The notes under the pieces: generated by a model
What the model saw: the letters and a program-made list of their open reading frames with translations, nothing else
Databases searched by the model: none
Told to the model about the DNA's origin: nothing
Source of the DNA: Rugalucina vietnamica
Taxonomy: Eukaryota; Mollusca; Bivalvia; Lucinida; Lucinidae
DNA length: 64,000 nt
NCBI GenBank assembly: GCA_964017185.1
Contig: OZ024870.1
Span: forward strand, 56,608,312 to 56,672,311
Direction: 5' to 3'
In this document: piece after piece, positions 1 through 15,400 of the stretch
Layout: each line of letters begins with the position of its first letter
Position numbering within the stretch: the stretch's first letter is position 1
Made by a program: the position numbers and the translations under genes

Positions 1-265
1 TAATTAATGTGTTGAAAATATATAATGTACAGGGTTTTGCGACCTATGGCTATATGTACATACTATCTAAAACACCTAGAAGAACTTTGAAATTATGCAG
101 ATATACAATCTAGTAAAAGTTATACAAAGTACACATACAATTTATACAGCAAAATGGTATATTAAGGTAATCTTATGCGCCCCAGTGCATTAGTTTAAAG
201 GTACACGGATCTGCAAGGACAATTAATATTGGGCGATAAATGCAATAGGAATGCTTAATTTTCAG
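1..265 (+). other. Intron sequence, nothing recognised
   Basis: AT-rich intron 5' of the first visible SLC26 exon. No repeat, RNA or coding signal was seen apart from the acceptor at its end. Confidence 0.6.
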
Positions 266-471
266 GAACATTTTCTGTAGCGTGTCTTATGATTGGAACA
301 ACCGTTACGAGGGGATATGAAAGTCACAAGTCAGATCTCACTTATTCTAGTCAAGACACAACAAATATTACTGGTGATAACTCAGCCAATACGAAGGACA
401 TGTCCCCTGAGGAAATCAGTCTTAGGCTTAGCTTTGCCCTTAGCCTGGCGTTCATGGTTGGCATAATGCAG
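266..471 (+). CDS. SLC26 exon a (first in window)
   Basis: The acceptor is AATTTTCAG and the donor GTATGT. The exon begins inside a Gly codon and encodes [14 protein letters not shown], a polar luminal loop rich in Ser, Thr and Asn, and the start of the next helix ending FMVGIMQ. GTFxVxxLMIG is a strong SLC26 membrane-domain signature. The loop has potential N-glycosylation sites (NIT, NSA is not one). It ends in phase 0. Confidence 0.93.
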
Positions 472-3400
472 GTATGTAAAATGCTCAATTGGCGGGGAGG
501 ACTGCATACAAGCTTTTTATCTGATGACATAAGGATGTTCGCTGCTAATATTTGACATTTCGGAACTTCCGGTTTTTATTTCGTTGAATATCTCGTAAAC
601 GGTTGCAGATATTTTCCTTTAATACATATTGGTGATATGCATTGAACGAGTCATGAAAATTGTCAATCTAAGGAACTTCATTTTTTTCACCCCATTTTCT
701 GCAACGTTTTAGAAAATGTTAATAAATATCAGCAAAATTTATAGGGAAGGGTAGATTAAACTTGAATATTAGACAACTTAAATTACTTGCATTGATTTTA
801 TGTTTATTTTAGCAGAAGTAGATGTACGTGTCTTCTCTATGTCAGAAGTAGATGTACGTGTCTTCGTATACAATGTCTTCTCTATCAATATTTCTTTGTT
901 TGGTGTGCTAGTTTTAAAATTTTGGGTGGTTTTATGAAATGGGGTGTAAAAAAACCAGCCGAAAAAAGGCTTTAAGTTATTGGTTCTCTTTTATATGCAC
1001 GCTACCCTATATATGTCATTATTTCATTCGAAAACATATAAACAGTTTCTATGTTGTATGAAAGTACAAGGAAAAATTTGAATCTACATGTACAAATATG
1101 GATTTGGTACATGTATAAATATTGAACCGACTTTTTTTTCAAGTTATGGGGTAGGGTTGTTAATAACTGAGGCGTACAAATTTGTCATCCACTTCAAGTT
1201 GCAAATTTATGCAATGTTTTAGATCCAATATAGTCAGCGTTACATAAGCAAAATGACTTTTGAAAGCATTCGTAATGTATTGTTGTTGTTGTTGTATTTT
1301 CAGGAAGGTATATGTTAAAGAATTGAAAATTGAATTATTTTTTCTAATTTTCACACATGGTGTTTACAGGTCTCATTCAGAGGCATGTAGCTTGGAAAAA
1401 TGCACACTGCCCTATATTTATTTTGTTTTCATAATTCTATATTTTAGAATCAAAAAAGAGCGGTTAGAAAAAAGTTTGAATACTTTTTCATTGGCAGCGA
1501 ACATCCTTAAGCTACAATGTACCTCGTGTGTGTTTCTACATTTAGAAAGTGGAGTCTTGTTGTATGACAACATCTATCATTGCACTTTTTTATTTCAAAC
1601 GATTGGGGTTTGACAATAATGAAAAAATGTTATTGAGCTGCCGTCTAACGCAGTATAATTGGTATAGTTATGTACAAAGAATAGTTTAAATTACCTTCTT
1701 ATCATACAAATAAAGCATGATCTACCCATTACGGAAACTTCTCCATGATTACTTGGGAATTTCTTTTACTTACATATTAAATATGTATTTTTGAACTAAA
1801 TGTTAATTTCACAAATATTTACATTGCCTATAATAAAATAATGGTTTATTATATTGATTTTTGTTAGAATTTAGCATTTTTGACTTTTAGATTACATAAT
1901 TACATAAATTATTGATTTTTCTCTTGATTCCGTCAAACCTCAATTTTACTATATAAGTATAGGTTTGAAGGGGTTAAGTTCCACACGGAGATTTTTCCAT
2001 GATGGGATTGTTAAACTATTCTTCACTAGAATTCAGTATTACTTAGGACTCGGTCACACTACCTATTAACATATTGTTACTGCGGATGGAATTTTCTAAT
2101 CGGCAGGACTTAAATAATTTATGCATCAATATTACCTATGAATGTGGTTATTTACGGGTATTTAAGGATGAAAACGGATAACAGTAAATAAAAGTCCATA
2201 ATAGATATTTTACAATGATTTGTATGATAAGGACTGTTCGCCACACACTGTTTTAGTCAAAGTACAGCCACACTAGTACATGTACATACGGACGCCTTCG
2301 GATAGTTATTTCGTGTCTATTCGTAACGATCCGTATCTTATTCGTAATCACCCGTAGCTGTAAGTATCGTATACACAGTCATCCATAGTTGTGCGTATCA
2401 TATCCGCAGGGTCCGTTAGATGCACGTCCAATCTTTTTTTTTAAAGATTCCGAATTTAGGCTCTGAAATGTAGTATAATAATAGATCTTTTGGAAGTAGT
2501 GAAACGTTCAAAGGGAGATAGTATGAGCCATATTGTGCAATTTCGGATTATGAACCCTTATTTGTGATTTTATAAACCGGACCGACGATAGCCAAAAAAT
2601 CAAAATCGATACGCATTAACACGTTACTCCGATAGTAATAACACGTTACTGAAGGCCATGAGGACACGATACGCACAGATACGGACAAATGCGAATAAGA
2701 TACGGTTCATTACGGATATTACAGATCGATACGAAATACGGATCCGCAGGGCATCCGTGTGTGATAGTGTGACTATACTTTGACCAAAAGTAGTGGTTGC
2801 CGGTGCCATAGCGAACTTTACTATACGTAGTGTAACCGTATCATATCCGTACATGACCATAACGATCCCTATCATGCAAATACATGGAAATTATCCATCT
2901 AGAGTTATCCGTTGTCACCCTTAGTACACGTATATATCCGAATCGACTGGTAATATTGATGCATAAATTATTTAAGCTCCGCCAAAAACATTTTATCCAC
3001 AGTTATACGTAAGTGCTAGTGTGACCAAGGCCTTGTACAGTACATTTAATAAATACGCTCGTAAATGAAAGACGTATTAGAAGAAAATCACACTGCATTA
3101 CTATGTGATCCTATTACAGTTGATCATGGGTGTTGCTAGGCTTGGGTTCATTACCGCCTATCTGTCTGATCCGCTCGTAAGTGGTTTTACAACTGGAGCA
3201 GCGTGTCATGTCTACACAAGCCAGATCAAGAACATATTTGGAGTAGAAACGGGCCAATATAGTGGACCATTCAAACTCATCTACGTAGGTAGTATACCAT
3301 TTTCACTTGTAAGCTGTTTAAAAGGGATTGCACTTAAACATCTATTATGTATAAGTTTGATAATGTCTTTTTTACACTTTTACAAGCATTTAAAATATAG

Positions 3401-6400
3401 CACACGCGGACACAATTTGTGTATATGTCAAAACGGTGAGCATTCGCCTTTGCTTATTGAAAACCATCGGAATTCTGCAAGTTTTTTGCATTACCACAGA
3501 GGCCAAACTACTAAAACTTCGGAGCAAAGTTTGCCCTAAAATTATATTTTTGCACATACTTCGACTTACTGGGCTTTTTGACCTTCTCTTCTAAGCACGT
3601 ACTGTTTAAATTAATATTACCTTTTTCAGACATACAACGATTTCTTCGGTAACCTTGGCAACCAGATAAAATGGGCGTCCCTCATTACTTCCATCATTTC
3701 CTGGACTATTCTTTATTGTGTCACTCGCTTCATCAACCATAACCATAGATTTAGAAGAAAAATGTTCATGCCAGTGCCTATAGAATTAATTGTTGTAAGT
3801 ATGCATTACAAAGTAAAGTGAGTTCGATGTAGCCCGGTTTCATTATTGTAGTGCTTTGATGAACTACATGTAAAAGGAACATAAAAGTTCTTAATATTTT
3901 GAGAAAAAAATATGTGTAGTTTAACATGTGCTTTAATTTTACACACACATTTGAGTTCATCAAACAAAAACTAAGCATTCTTATTGCGATTCCAAGTTCT
4001 ACAACACATTTATTCATAGCACATAACGCATCATTTCAGGTTGTTTTGGGGACAGTGTTATCCTACGCTTTTGATTTGAAGAAAAACTTTTCAGTGAAAA
4101 TTGTGGGCGATGTACCAGTTGGGTAAGTTTGGACAGCAGTAAATATCTGGTCATTTTGTACGATAATGTGCGTATTTTATCATTTGAAACACATACAGGT
4201 CTTGTAAATGACAATCAAATGTAATTAGTTTGCAATTGAATGGAAATATTCAGAAAAAAAAATAAAAATGAAAATTGGCACAAATTTTAGCTGTTACAAA
4301 TTCATTGTTACTGGTATACTTATCTTTTACAGGCTCCCAGACCCAACGTCGCCATTCAAGCATCTCGATGATGTATTCCTTGATGCGTTTGCACTTGCTG
4401 TAGTCGTGTTTGCAATCTCAATATCAATGGCAAAGATACTGGCCAAGAAAGACAACTATGAAGTCGACTCAAATCAGGTTTGTTTAGATAACTACAAAAA
4501 AAAATTGCCTATGCATTTCAATATGTCCAGAGAATTTTAGCATTAAAAAACAATTTTGGTTTCGATCACATTAGGGATATTTATCATTTCGAACCTGTAA
4601 CTCAGACGCTTTAAGAATACAGTTTTGTTTTACTTAACAACAGATCGTGATGTAAAATGACAAATGACAAATTAAATCTGAATATTCTACATGTATAAGC
4701 ACTGTGTTTTCGCATGTTTCGATGCCTAAGTACAGTATCATATATAATAATGAGCCATAGCGTGAGAAAAAAACAAACAATCTGAGGTTCCGACCAGGTC
4801 CGACACCAATCGGCCTGTACAGTCACAGAAAAGAGGTAGAGGTTATAAGTAGAAGGTAAATCGAACTATCCATGTAGCGAAAACAAGGGCGCTGATAAGC
4901 TGCATAGTTACTGCACAGCTGATCTGCGCCTTTGGTTTCGCGTTGACATGTTGTTGTTTTTCTGATGCATTGGCTCAATATATACTTAAGTATATTTTTC
5001 TATCACAGGAGTTGATAGCGTTTGGGTTATGTAATATTGTCTCATCGTTCTTCGCATCACCCTCTACCTCAGCATCTATGTCTAGAAGTTTGACACAGGA
5101 ACGAGCCGGTGGCAAAACACAGGTAGCATTACGAAAACTTGCCCGTGCATTTGATTTCAGCTGTAACGTTGAAAATTTAACCTGAACAATTTTGATATTT
5201 AAATACTTTTGCTCAAAACATAGATCGTGGGTACACGTTAGAACCGCCTTGTATTAGGCGGTTCTAACGAAACCCCACGATCTATGTTTTGGACCACAAT
5301 GAGAAAAAATGGGTATACCCCTGCATAACCCAATTTTACTATAGATTAAAGTGGGGTTAAAGTGGATATTCATTGCATGGACATGTTTTCCTGATGGCAA
5401 TAACACTATTATTTGTACAGTATTGAAACTGAGTTAGACCGCTTGTAATATCCAGTCTAACGTTAAGACGTTACGTACCGTACGTGGGTTACTTGGTTAC
5501 GTTTGCTTTATGATTCCGGTTCAGACAGCATGTGTTAAACTTGTAATTCGTAATTTGTCTAGTTGTTACATTGGCGACGAGGATTAAAACGACGTAAGCA
5601 GCAGAAAGTGAAAGAGAGAGCAACCGGAAAAATTGAAAACTACGGCGCCTGTTGAAGGAAGTAGTTAAAAGCTGAATGACGAATTACGTAATCGACATGG
5701 CAGAGAATACAGGAGTCACAGTTATGACAGGGACGAGAAATTTACGGGCACTTCCATTCCTACCCAGTGAAGATCAATTGTCGACAGGTAAAGCATGGGA
5801 GGAATGGCTTGATGATATCGAGAGAGAGTTTAGATATTTTCGAATTAGCAGCCCTACAGACAGAAAAGATGCGATGATCATCTATGGAGGTAAGGAGATT
5901 GCCAGACTGGAGAAGAGTCTTTCAGACCCGATGACTCCAACGGCCGAATGAATGAATATGAGAAATTGCGCAAAAAGCTGAACGACTATTTCTTACCAAG
6001 ACAAAATAAACATTATTCACGATACATTTTCCTGAAGCTGAGACCACTTGCGGGGGAAGCTACAATTGCCTACGCAGCTAGGTTGAGGGAAAGAGCATAC
6101 GACTGCGATTTTGGAGACACATTCGATGACAGGATTCTGGAGCACCTGATCCAAACCATTGAAAATAAACACTTGATACAGAAATGCATAGCGAAATGTT
6201 GGAATTTAGCACAGTTTCTGTCAGAAGCAGGACAGATTGAAGACATATCCCTGCAGGTTCATGATATGAAAGACGCGCGAGATGACAGGTATGTTGCCAG
6301 GGTACATAATTCTCGAAAACAGAAAAAAATATCGGAAGCATCGTAGCAGCGACGAAGATGATGTTGAAATGATATGCAGACACTGTGGATATTACAGGAA

Positions 6401-9400
6401 ACATAGAACAGTCGAAGACTGTCCAGCGTATGGACAGAAATGCCACAGGTGTCAAAAGCTGAATCATTTCGCGTCAGTCTGTAAATCACAAAGAAATAAG
6501 GATGAAAAATCAAAACAGAAGAATCAGAAGAAAAGAATTCGCAACATTTGTGAAAGCAATAGAATACAGAAAATGTTTGATACAGATACATCGGACAGCT
6601 CAGATGACGATTTTATTTCTAAGTCAGCGGCACACATGTTACGGATTAAAACAGTAAAGTCTGGCGAAGCGGAAGAAAGAAAAACATGCGCAGATTTTCT
6701 CCAGAACGAGAACGGAAACGTCTGGGACAATTGCAAACAGTACAAGGAGCAAATAGAACTAATGAAATACGAAATGCAGCGACACGCACGAGATATAGAG
6801 TTAAAACTTGACCAAAAACTGAAAGAGTTTTTTGATCAAATAAGATCACTGAGCAACACACACGCATGTAGTCTTCTAAGAAATGAGACCATAAACATGC
6901 AGACGAAGGACGACACCGACGATGCTAATCAGAGTAAGAGCCCACTGAATGAGGTAAATGAGCAATCACAGCGTCAAACACAAAACGACGAGTCTGATTT
7001 GCATATCCATGATAGCTGTGATAGCATCAACGAGGGAACAGAAAGAGAAGAAAGCAACATGGAAGACAGCTTGTTCATAGAAGGAGGGGAAAGAACAACA
7101 ACTCGGGTTTAGCCTATTCGGAAGGGAAGAAAGAGAAGAAACAGAAAATCACATTGCTAATTGGTTAAAACGCGCACTTGTAAAATTAAGCGCCCACGTT
7201 TTATTTGAACCATTGAACCAGGACACTTCTTTAACTGAAAAAACGCAATTATGAATTTGTTACTATAATTGACTATTTAACGTATCAGTGTTTAACACGA
7301 AAAAAGATTAGTTGTTACACCGCTGAGTCATAATACGAAGAAAATAGCACCAAAAGCCTATGAATGCGCTCCTATTCATCTATTTTTGTTGATAGCACTG
7401 ATTAAATCATTTTCACTCACCATTAGTAATTTGGTATTCGTTGTGTCAAATACAATTTCATACTATTTTGAAATTATTATTGACTATTTGTTGTGTTTTT
7501 ATTCACATCGGATGTTTCATAAACGCATTGAAAATAAACGGGTAGAAAAAGTTTAAGGAATTTTCCATGAGCCCTCTTTTTATTTAAGGAATTTTCGAAT
7601 CGTTGATGAGCCATTTTATTATATCCATTTTTATGTCAGACTTTGTCCTATTACAGGTTGCTGGTTTAGTGTCTTGTGCAATGTTGCTGGTCGTCATGCT
7701 TGCTCTAGGTCCTTACTTTAAGACACTTCCAAATGTAAGTTCCTATCTCTTACATCTCTGTTTTCGTTAACGGGTACCAACTTATATTAAATTATTTTCG
7801 TTAGTTTCCTCAGCAGGCGATAATTTGATGCATGTATCAAATTATCGCCTACTGAGGAAACTAACGAAAATACGAGTAAAATAATATCACTGTTGAACAC
7901 GTTGACATATATATTACTACTGTAACTGTGCTATTGTTATCGGGCACTTCACCTCCGTTCGGAGATTGAGAAGAAATGCACAGAGATCGCTTTATTTACG
8001 GTGATGATATTAATACTGTTAAGTCTCAGGCCCCCGGAAAAGTATGCATGTTTGAGACTTGTTCAGACGCTTTATGATCAAAACCAAGTTCTTTTCATAA
8101 AGCAGTTATAATAAATTTTCTTTTCAGTGTGTCCTTGCTGCTATCATCATGGAAAAGATGCGAGGGATGTTTCTTCAAGTTCGAGATATAAAGATACTCT
8201 GGCAAATTTCTATTATAGATTCGGTAATTAATTATGTAGTATATTTTAACCAAACCGCAGAGTTGGTCAAATGAATGCTCAGATTGTAAAACAAATTGAA
8301 GGTTACCATATTCTGTACATGAAATAACCACTGACACTTATACATGTACATGTATATTCAAAATTACGTCGGAAAACGTAGAAAATCAACTCTTTACTGA
8401 TTTTATGATATCGAAAGCACTGTTTGCGAAGATATTAAATTCATTTCAGCTAGTGTGGATCGTAGCTTTGGTAGCAACTGTCTTGCTTGATGTTGACATT
8501 GGTCTTGGTGTGGCAGTTGCCTTTGCCTTGCTTACTACCATATGTCGAAGTCAAAGGTAAATGCACACACTGTAAATAATCGAGGATTCTCTGAACTGTC
8601 GACACTAAAGTTGCTTACAAACCTGTCTATTGTAGTTAACAGATACGATATTTGACTCTTAGTCAAGTCCTTCCATGACCATTCTACAAACTGAATTCGT
8701 GTAACATGGCGTTAGATACTGTAACAAGGATAGGTATGGTATCTAGCACAAAGAACTAAACTGAATGGAATATGTCATGATTAGGCGTAGGATACCGGGT
8801 GGTCGCGCAGTCATGCAGCGGGCAATTACCATAAAACTGTCCACATAGCTGAATAATGATAAACAAATGATACAAATAAGATCAAAATACCATATGGGCA
8901 CACGTCAGGCTCATTTGGAGACTTAAAATAATCTTTTCATATTTTACAGACCATACACATGCTTGATGGGGCGAATAGAAGGCACCGATTTCTACCAGGA
9001 CATAAGCGTTTACAAAAAGGTGAACTACTAAACTGCTGGTATATCCCGGACGATTGGAGTAGACTTACATCACAGGTTTACCGTTATACATATGAATGAA
9101 ATGAATGTATTTGACCAATATGAACAGACGTGTCAAGAATATTTATAACGGTAAATATGTGACGTAGGTCTACTACGATCGCCAGGGAACAATACTATAT
9201 CTAAAATGCTTAGACATCTTGATTACTTTGAACGTTGACTAATAGGTTAAAAGATAACCGTTCTTAAAAGATAACCGTTCAATCCGTAACCTTATCTAAA
9301 GCTTGGTTCTGTCCATCTGTAAATTTGACAATGACAATGTTGGCTTTTATTCGTTGTGCTCTTCTTTATAGTTACTTTAGGCCATTTATGCATTCTAGGT

Positions 9401-12400
9401 AGCCCTTACATGTTCTTACAAATGTTTTATATGATATATGCTAACATAATCGGGTCCTTTATCTTTAGGCTGAAGAAATACCAGGGATAAAGATATTCCG
9501 CTGTGAAAATTCACCATTATTTCTTAACGCCTGCCATATTCGTCGGAAGTTATACAAGTCGACTGTTGATCCATGGAATCTGCGAATTGCGAATAAACAT
9601 CTGGGGATAGACAGGGATGGGACATATCCCAAAGAATCCCTTACGGTAAAATAATTTGACTTCAATTTACATATTACACCATTGTGACAGTCACTATCAT
9701 ATGCTGATATTTGGAAAGGTACTAGTAGACAATGATAAGGAAAAGGCATAATCAGAAAGAAATTCCCACTCCAAAAACCAAGGTGGGAAAAAACTAAATT
9801 GACAACTAGATACTTAATATACTAAGAAAATATATAGTAAGCCAAGTGAGCAGCTATTTCTAAATAGGCGGTCACTCAGTTACCCAAACTTAACTAAAAT
9901 AGGAAAACGTACACAAGGTTCAAGTAGCACAAAAACTCGACTCCAAAACATAAAACAAACACTGCATGAAAACCTCGATTTACGCGAATTTACAAACATA
10001 TGCAAATATTTGGTAAATTTGTGGAATTATATGCGCTAATCATTTACAATGGTTTCTTCATAAAAGTAAGTGTATAAAAAATTTACTGGTGCTTGCATAT
10101 TAATAAAATACTTGGCAAATGTTGAGTCGAAATTTGCTGGGAATTTACATGACAGGTAAATGTTGCGATGAATTTGACTTTTATTTTCTTGCGTTGTTTT
10201 GCATGTGTAAATATTGACATTTGCAATTATTTTACATATCCTATGTGTGCCTTTAGCTTGCCGCATTTACCAAGGCATGCATATCATTGAAATTTCAATA
10301 TTTGATATCTGATTAAAGTATCTTCCGTAAATGCGAATGTCTGTCTCTTTTGATAACGTTGTTTACATGTCCAAAGACTGGCATTAGCAATCATTTTGCA
10401 TACCCTATGTGTGCCTTTAGCTTGCCGCATTTACAATGGTATGTATACTATTGGCTATGCCTAAGTTTGATAGCTGATTTACGTATCTTCTGTAAACGTA
10501 AATATTTGTTTCGTTTGGTTGCGTTTTTGTACATGTTCAAAGACTGGGATTTGCAATCATTTTGCAAACCTTATGTGTGCCTTTAGCTTGCCGCATTTAC
10601 AATGGTATGTATAATATTGGCTATGCCAATATTTGATTACTTATTTACGTATCTTTCGTAAACGTTAATCTTTGTTGCTTTTGATTGCGTTGTTGTATAT
10701 GTTCAAAGACTGGCATAAGCAATCATTTTGCATACCCTATGTGTGCCTTTAGCTTGCCGCATTTGCAATGGTATGTATACTATTGGCTATGCTTAAATTT
10801 GATAGCTGATTTACGTATCTTCTGTAAACGTAAATATTTGTTTCGTTTGGTTGCGTTTTTGTACATGTTCAAAGACTGGGATTTGCAATCATTTTGCATA
10901 CCTTATGTATGCCTTTAGCTTGCCGCATTTACAATGGCATGTATAATATTGGCTATGCCAATATTTGATTACTTATTTACGTATCTTCCGTAAACGTTAA
11001 TCTTTGTTTCTTTTTATTGCGTTGTTGTACATGGTAAAAGACTGGCATTTCCAATCATTTTGCATACCTTATGCATGCCTTTAGCTTGCCGCATTTAAAA
11101 TGGTATGTATACATCTAGCTATGTCAATATTTGATGGCTGATTTACATATCTTCCGCAAACATTAATGTTTGTTTCGTTTGGTTGCGCTGTTGTACATGT
11201 TCAAAAACTGACATTTGCAATCATTTTGCATACCTTATGTATGCCTTTAGTTTGCAACATTTACAATGGTATGTATGATACTGGCTATGGCAATATTTGA
11301 TAGCTGAGTTACGTATCTTCCGTAAACGTTAATGTTTGTTTTGTTGGTTGTTTTGCTGTACATGTTCAAAGTCTGGCATTAGCATTCGTTTTGCATACTT
11401 TGTGTATGCCTTTAGCTTACCGCATTTACAATGATATGTGTATTACTGAGTAAGCCAATATTTACTGATTCACTTATCTTCTGTAAACGTGAATGTTTGT
11501 TTCGTTTGGTTGCATTGTTGTACATGGTCAAAGACTGACATTTGCAATTTTTTTGCACCCCTTACGTATACACATATACTGCTGCATTTACAATGGTACA
11601 TGTATATTTTTTTAAAACTAGTAATCCATGAATCGCACTATACCACAGATTGATTTAAAACATGTACAGAAATGATATTTTGAAATAACAATACACCGGT
11701 TACGCCTTGATCACATTGTGAAGATATATCTTCAATATACAGCGTTTTACAGAATCAAATCTATGCCTTGTGATATCGTTCGAGAAACATTTTAATCGGT
11801 TCAGGGTGTGTTTTCAGCATGTGAAAGAAACGTGTTATACTTAAATTACATAAGCGTAGTATGAGGGGTATGCGGGGAATATACAAAAATAATACTCATG
11901 CTTGGCCAGATGACACACCGACATCAGATTGCATGCCTGTTACTGAATATTCTTAAACCACCCTAAAGAAAGGCCGGTATAATTATTATTTTTTTATATA
12001 AACATATATTGACCGTATACATGTACGTATTTTTCTTGCTATTGTTGTTACAGATACAGTGTCAGTTTTGCTTTTGTTTAGCACGTATTGGTAATGCAGT
12101 GGCTTTTAAATGTACAAAACCAAAAATCGTGTATACCTACAATGTATATAGCTGATATAATTACTTCATTTGCATTTAGGTGGCGTTCGGTTCGGATAAT
12201 ATGTCCGTGCAATGAATACCCAATTAAACCCCACTTTTATACAGTAAAACTGAGGTATGCAGGGGTATACATATTTTTTCTTATCTTTGGTCCAAAACAT
12301 AGATTGTGGAGCCGCCTAGGCGAGGCGGTTTTAAAGAGTACCCATAATCTATGATTTGAGCAATAATATTAATAAGTTTTTCTGATGCTATTTTCAAGTT

Positions 12401-15400
12401 TTACAGCTGAAAAAAAAATTGTATATTGCATGGACACGTTTTCGTAATGCGAAAAATCAATTGCTACAAACACGTAACACAAATATTAATTGCCAGTTGT
12501 ACACAACTAAAATGTACTGAAATACAATATTGGTCGCTGAAATATTGCACAATTGGCCATTGATTCTTTAAAGCTGACAAACTAAGCTGTATATGTAAAA
12601 GCCGACTGGCTTACTGTGGGGAACTGGACGCTCGGTCGGCAAACATGCTGTGAAACCAGCTTAAGGTGCAATATTACAGTTCCTGTGATAACCTTGAGAA
12701 CACTCGGACTCCGATTCAAGAGGTCCTGGGTTCGATTCCCACCGTGGCGGCACCCTGTTGACTCCCCACAGCACTGGTTTATACACAAGAAGCGGTGACT
12801 CCGTCCCGAAATGACCATTAAACCTCAGTACAAACAAAACCATTTGTTTTTACTTAACGATAACAAGTGTAACAGAAATGCATTTTCAGTATCGTGTTTG
12901 GAATAAAACACTGACTTTTCCAGTAAAAAAGCCGAATGTCTTATAGTGGGGAATACCAGTTCAGAGACCATCCCGTGAAACCAGCTTAAGGTGCTGAATA
13001 TAACAGAGTTTTCGAATTATTTGATGAATATTCATTTCTGGCATCGCCCGTGGTATTTAAAAGGTTTCATGTTCGGTGTTAGCATTGGACGGTCATAGAG
13101 TTGTATATGTAATGACAGTCTAATCATAATTATTAGTTTCGTGATTGGACCATATTTAATCATATAATATTCTGTTCGACAAATTATTAATATACACTTT
13201 CGATTCTGTTGTGTGACCAGAACCGATGACAGTTTTTCTCATGATAAGGACCAAAACGAAACATTCGTTTTCCCTCCAAGTTTAATTAAACAGATTTGCA
13301 GACAACATATGGGATTCGGTCAGATAATTAATCAAAGGTGCAGGGGAATGATAAGCTACATGTATGACGTCTCAGTCATAATTTATTGATATACAAGCAA
13401 ACACAAATTACATAAATCAACTTTTTAGCAACACGAAATAGAGTCCTGTCAACCAAATACCTAACATGCATTTTGCTTACAAATGTCTTCATTGTAGCAA
13501 AGATTACACTCTATGCAGTCTTGGTGAGCTACTTGGTAACTTGATTGCGTAAAAATTTCGAAAACAAAACAACGTTACAATGTTGCATTTTATATAATTA
13601 TAGTTTTTATTTTCGCCAAAGAAACATCCAAAATAATATATTAGAACAGATTGTTTTCAAATTAAATATAACTGCATCTTATTAAATCTACCTATAACAA
13701 TCCTAAATACTAAACAACGGCAACAACAAATTTTAAAACGAAACTTTACAGTTATTATACTCAAAAGTTATAAGCACGCCCCTATTTTTCATTGAATATT
13801 GCTAACCGAATATTTTTCGACTATGCCTGAACTTTTTTTGCAGAAAGTACATTTCCAAGAGTTAGAATATTAGTTTTCCTTAGTTTAAAGTGAACGAATC
13901 ACGGAATATATCTGTGTGCAGCGGACCGTGGTCAAATGTGCTGTGCTGTCTTGCATAAATTACGGTACATTGTTTACGGCATTGAATATCGAAAAATAAC
14001 ACAAAAGACACATTTTCTCCTCTAAAGTATCGACCCACAGAATCGTAAGCAATTTTACGATTGTCTAATCATAAGATTATTGATAAGACTGCGAATGCAT
14101 TTGTAAAATGTTTCCATCGTATTGCGATCGTAAGCGCAGTGGGACTGGAACTTAAAGTACCGGTCCCACGGAATCGTAAGCAATCGTACGATTGTTTAAA
14201 ATCACCAGTTTTGTTGTAAGACTGCGCATGCAAATTATGTGAATGTTTTCCAACGTGATTATGCTTTCTTCATCTGCACATCGGGTCCAAAGAAATGACC
14301 CCCTCAATCGTAAAGCGATCTTAAGCTATCTTAAGCACAGTGGGACAGGCACTTGAGCAAATAATGACCTAGAAAATTCAGGTTTTCGGTTAGGAATTTT
14401 GTTTTAAACGCCACTTGTCGCTACAATGTAAATTATTGGTACAAAATTCGCACAGCCCATGAAGAATTCAATGCGTCACATACAGACGTCGCGTCAGATG
14501 TTCAGGCACAACTTGCGATTTTTCACGGCTCTTAATGCTACATGTAATAGTAAGGTTGCCAGCCATCAGAAAAATGGTAATAGGTGGTCGGAGAGTAGCA
14601 AAAATTTCATTCATACCCCCTGGCAGAGGACCCCATTGGAAGCTTGAAAACCAATGTTTGGTCAATTTTAAGTCTTGCAAAAGTGTTGAAATTAACGGAT
14701 GTATAACGCAACACATGACATTCTAAAACATGGTATTCGAGGATGGGGGTGTACATACGAAACAGCTCATATCGCAACTAATACTTATATCTTAGATTGA
14801 TGAATTTGCTGTCCTGTTACAGCTTAGATACTGTCCTTTCATTCAGTAGTAGGAAATGACAATAAACTCACTTGCATCATTCATGCATATTCATGAAATA
14901 TCAAATATAAGGGATATCAATTATAAACTATTTTCTGACCCATTCTATCCTTCTTGACCATAATTTGACCGATGTTATAGTTCAGTGATACAATTTCACA
15001 ATTTCTTTAATGCATTAGGGCTACATATGTACGAAAATCATCACAGCTGTATTTTCATGAATATTAACGAAAAAAATGTGTCCTTGGTCACCAACAAAAT
15101 AACCCAACAAAATCGCCTATTTCTCTGCTGGCAATGACCTTTGAGAGCTCAAAATAGCATCAGCTAATTGCTATAAGAATATTATATTGCCAAGTTGTCA
15201 GATATACCACAAAGCATATGAGTAAGCAACCAAAATACAAGCTTTTTGTGGATGGACATTCTTTACTAGTCTGACATTTTCTATTTGTTTAAATGTTTTA
15301 CTCAATATCAATGAAACCAAATCTCAAAGAATTCGTATAAGAGACCACTTGGCAATAATAAATTGTCCTAGCTATCCTTTGATGTTATTTTCAGCATTCA

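Noticed and set aside
3285..3539. Extension of SLC26 exon b to 3539
   Set aside because: The open frame continues, but its residues do not match the family, while splicing at 3285 restores the conserved sequence in exon c.
6078..6591. Minus-strand open frames opposite gag
   Set aside because: Antisense shadows of the gag frames, with no domain of their own.
10350..10918. Two similar open frames (about 78 residues each) as paralogous genes
   Set aside because: They are the 166-bp satellite read in one frame, with no start context or protein features.
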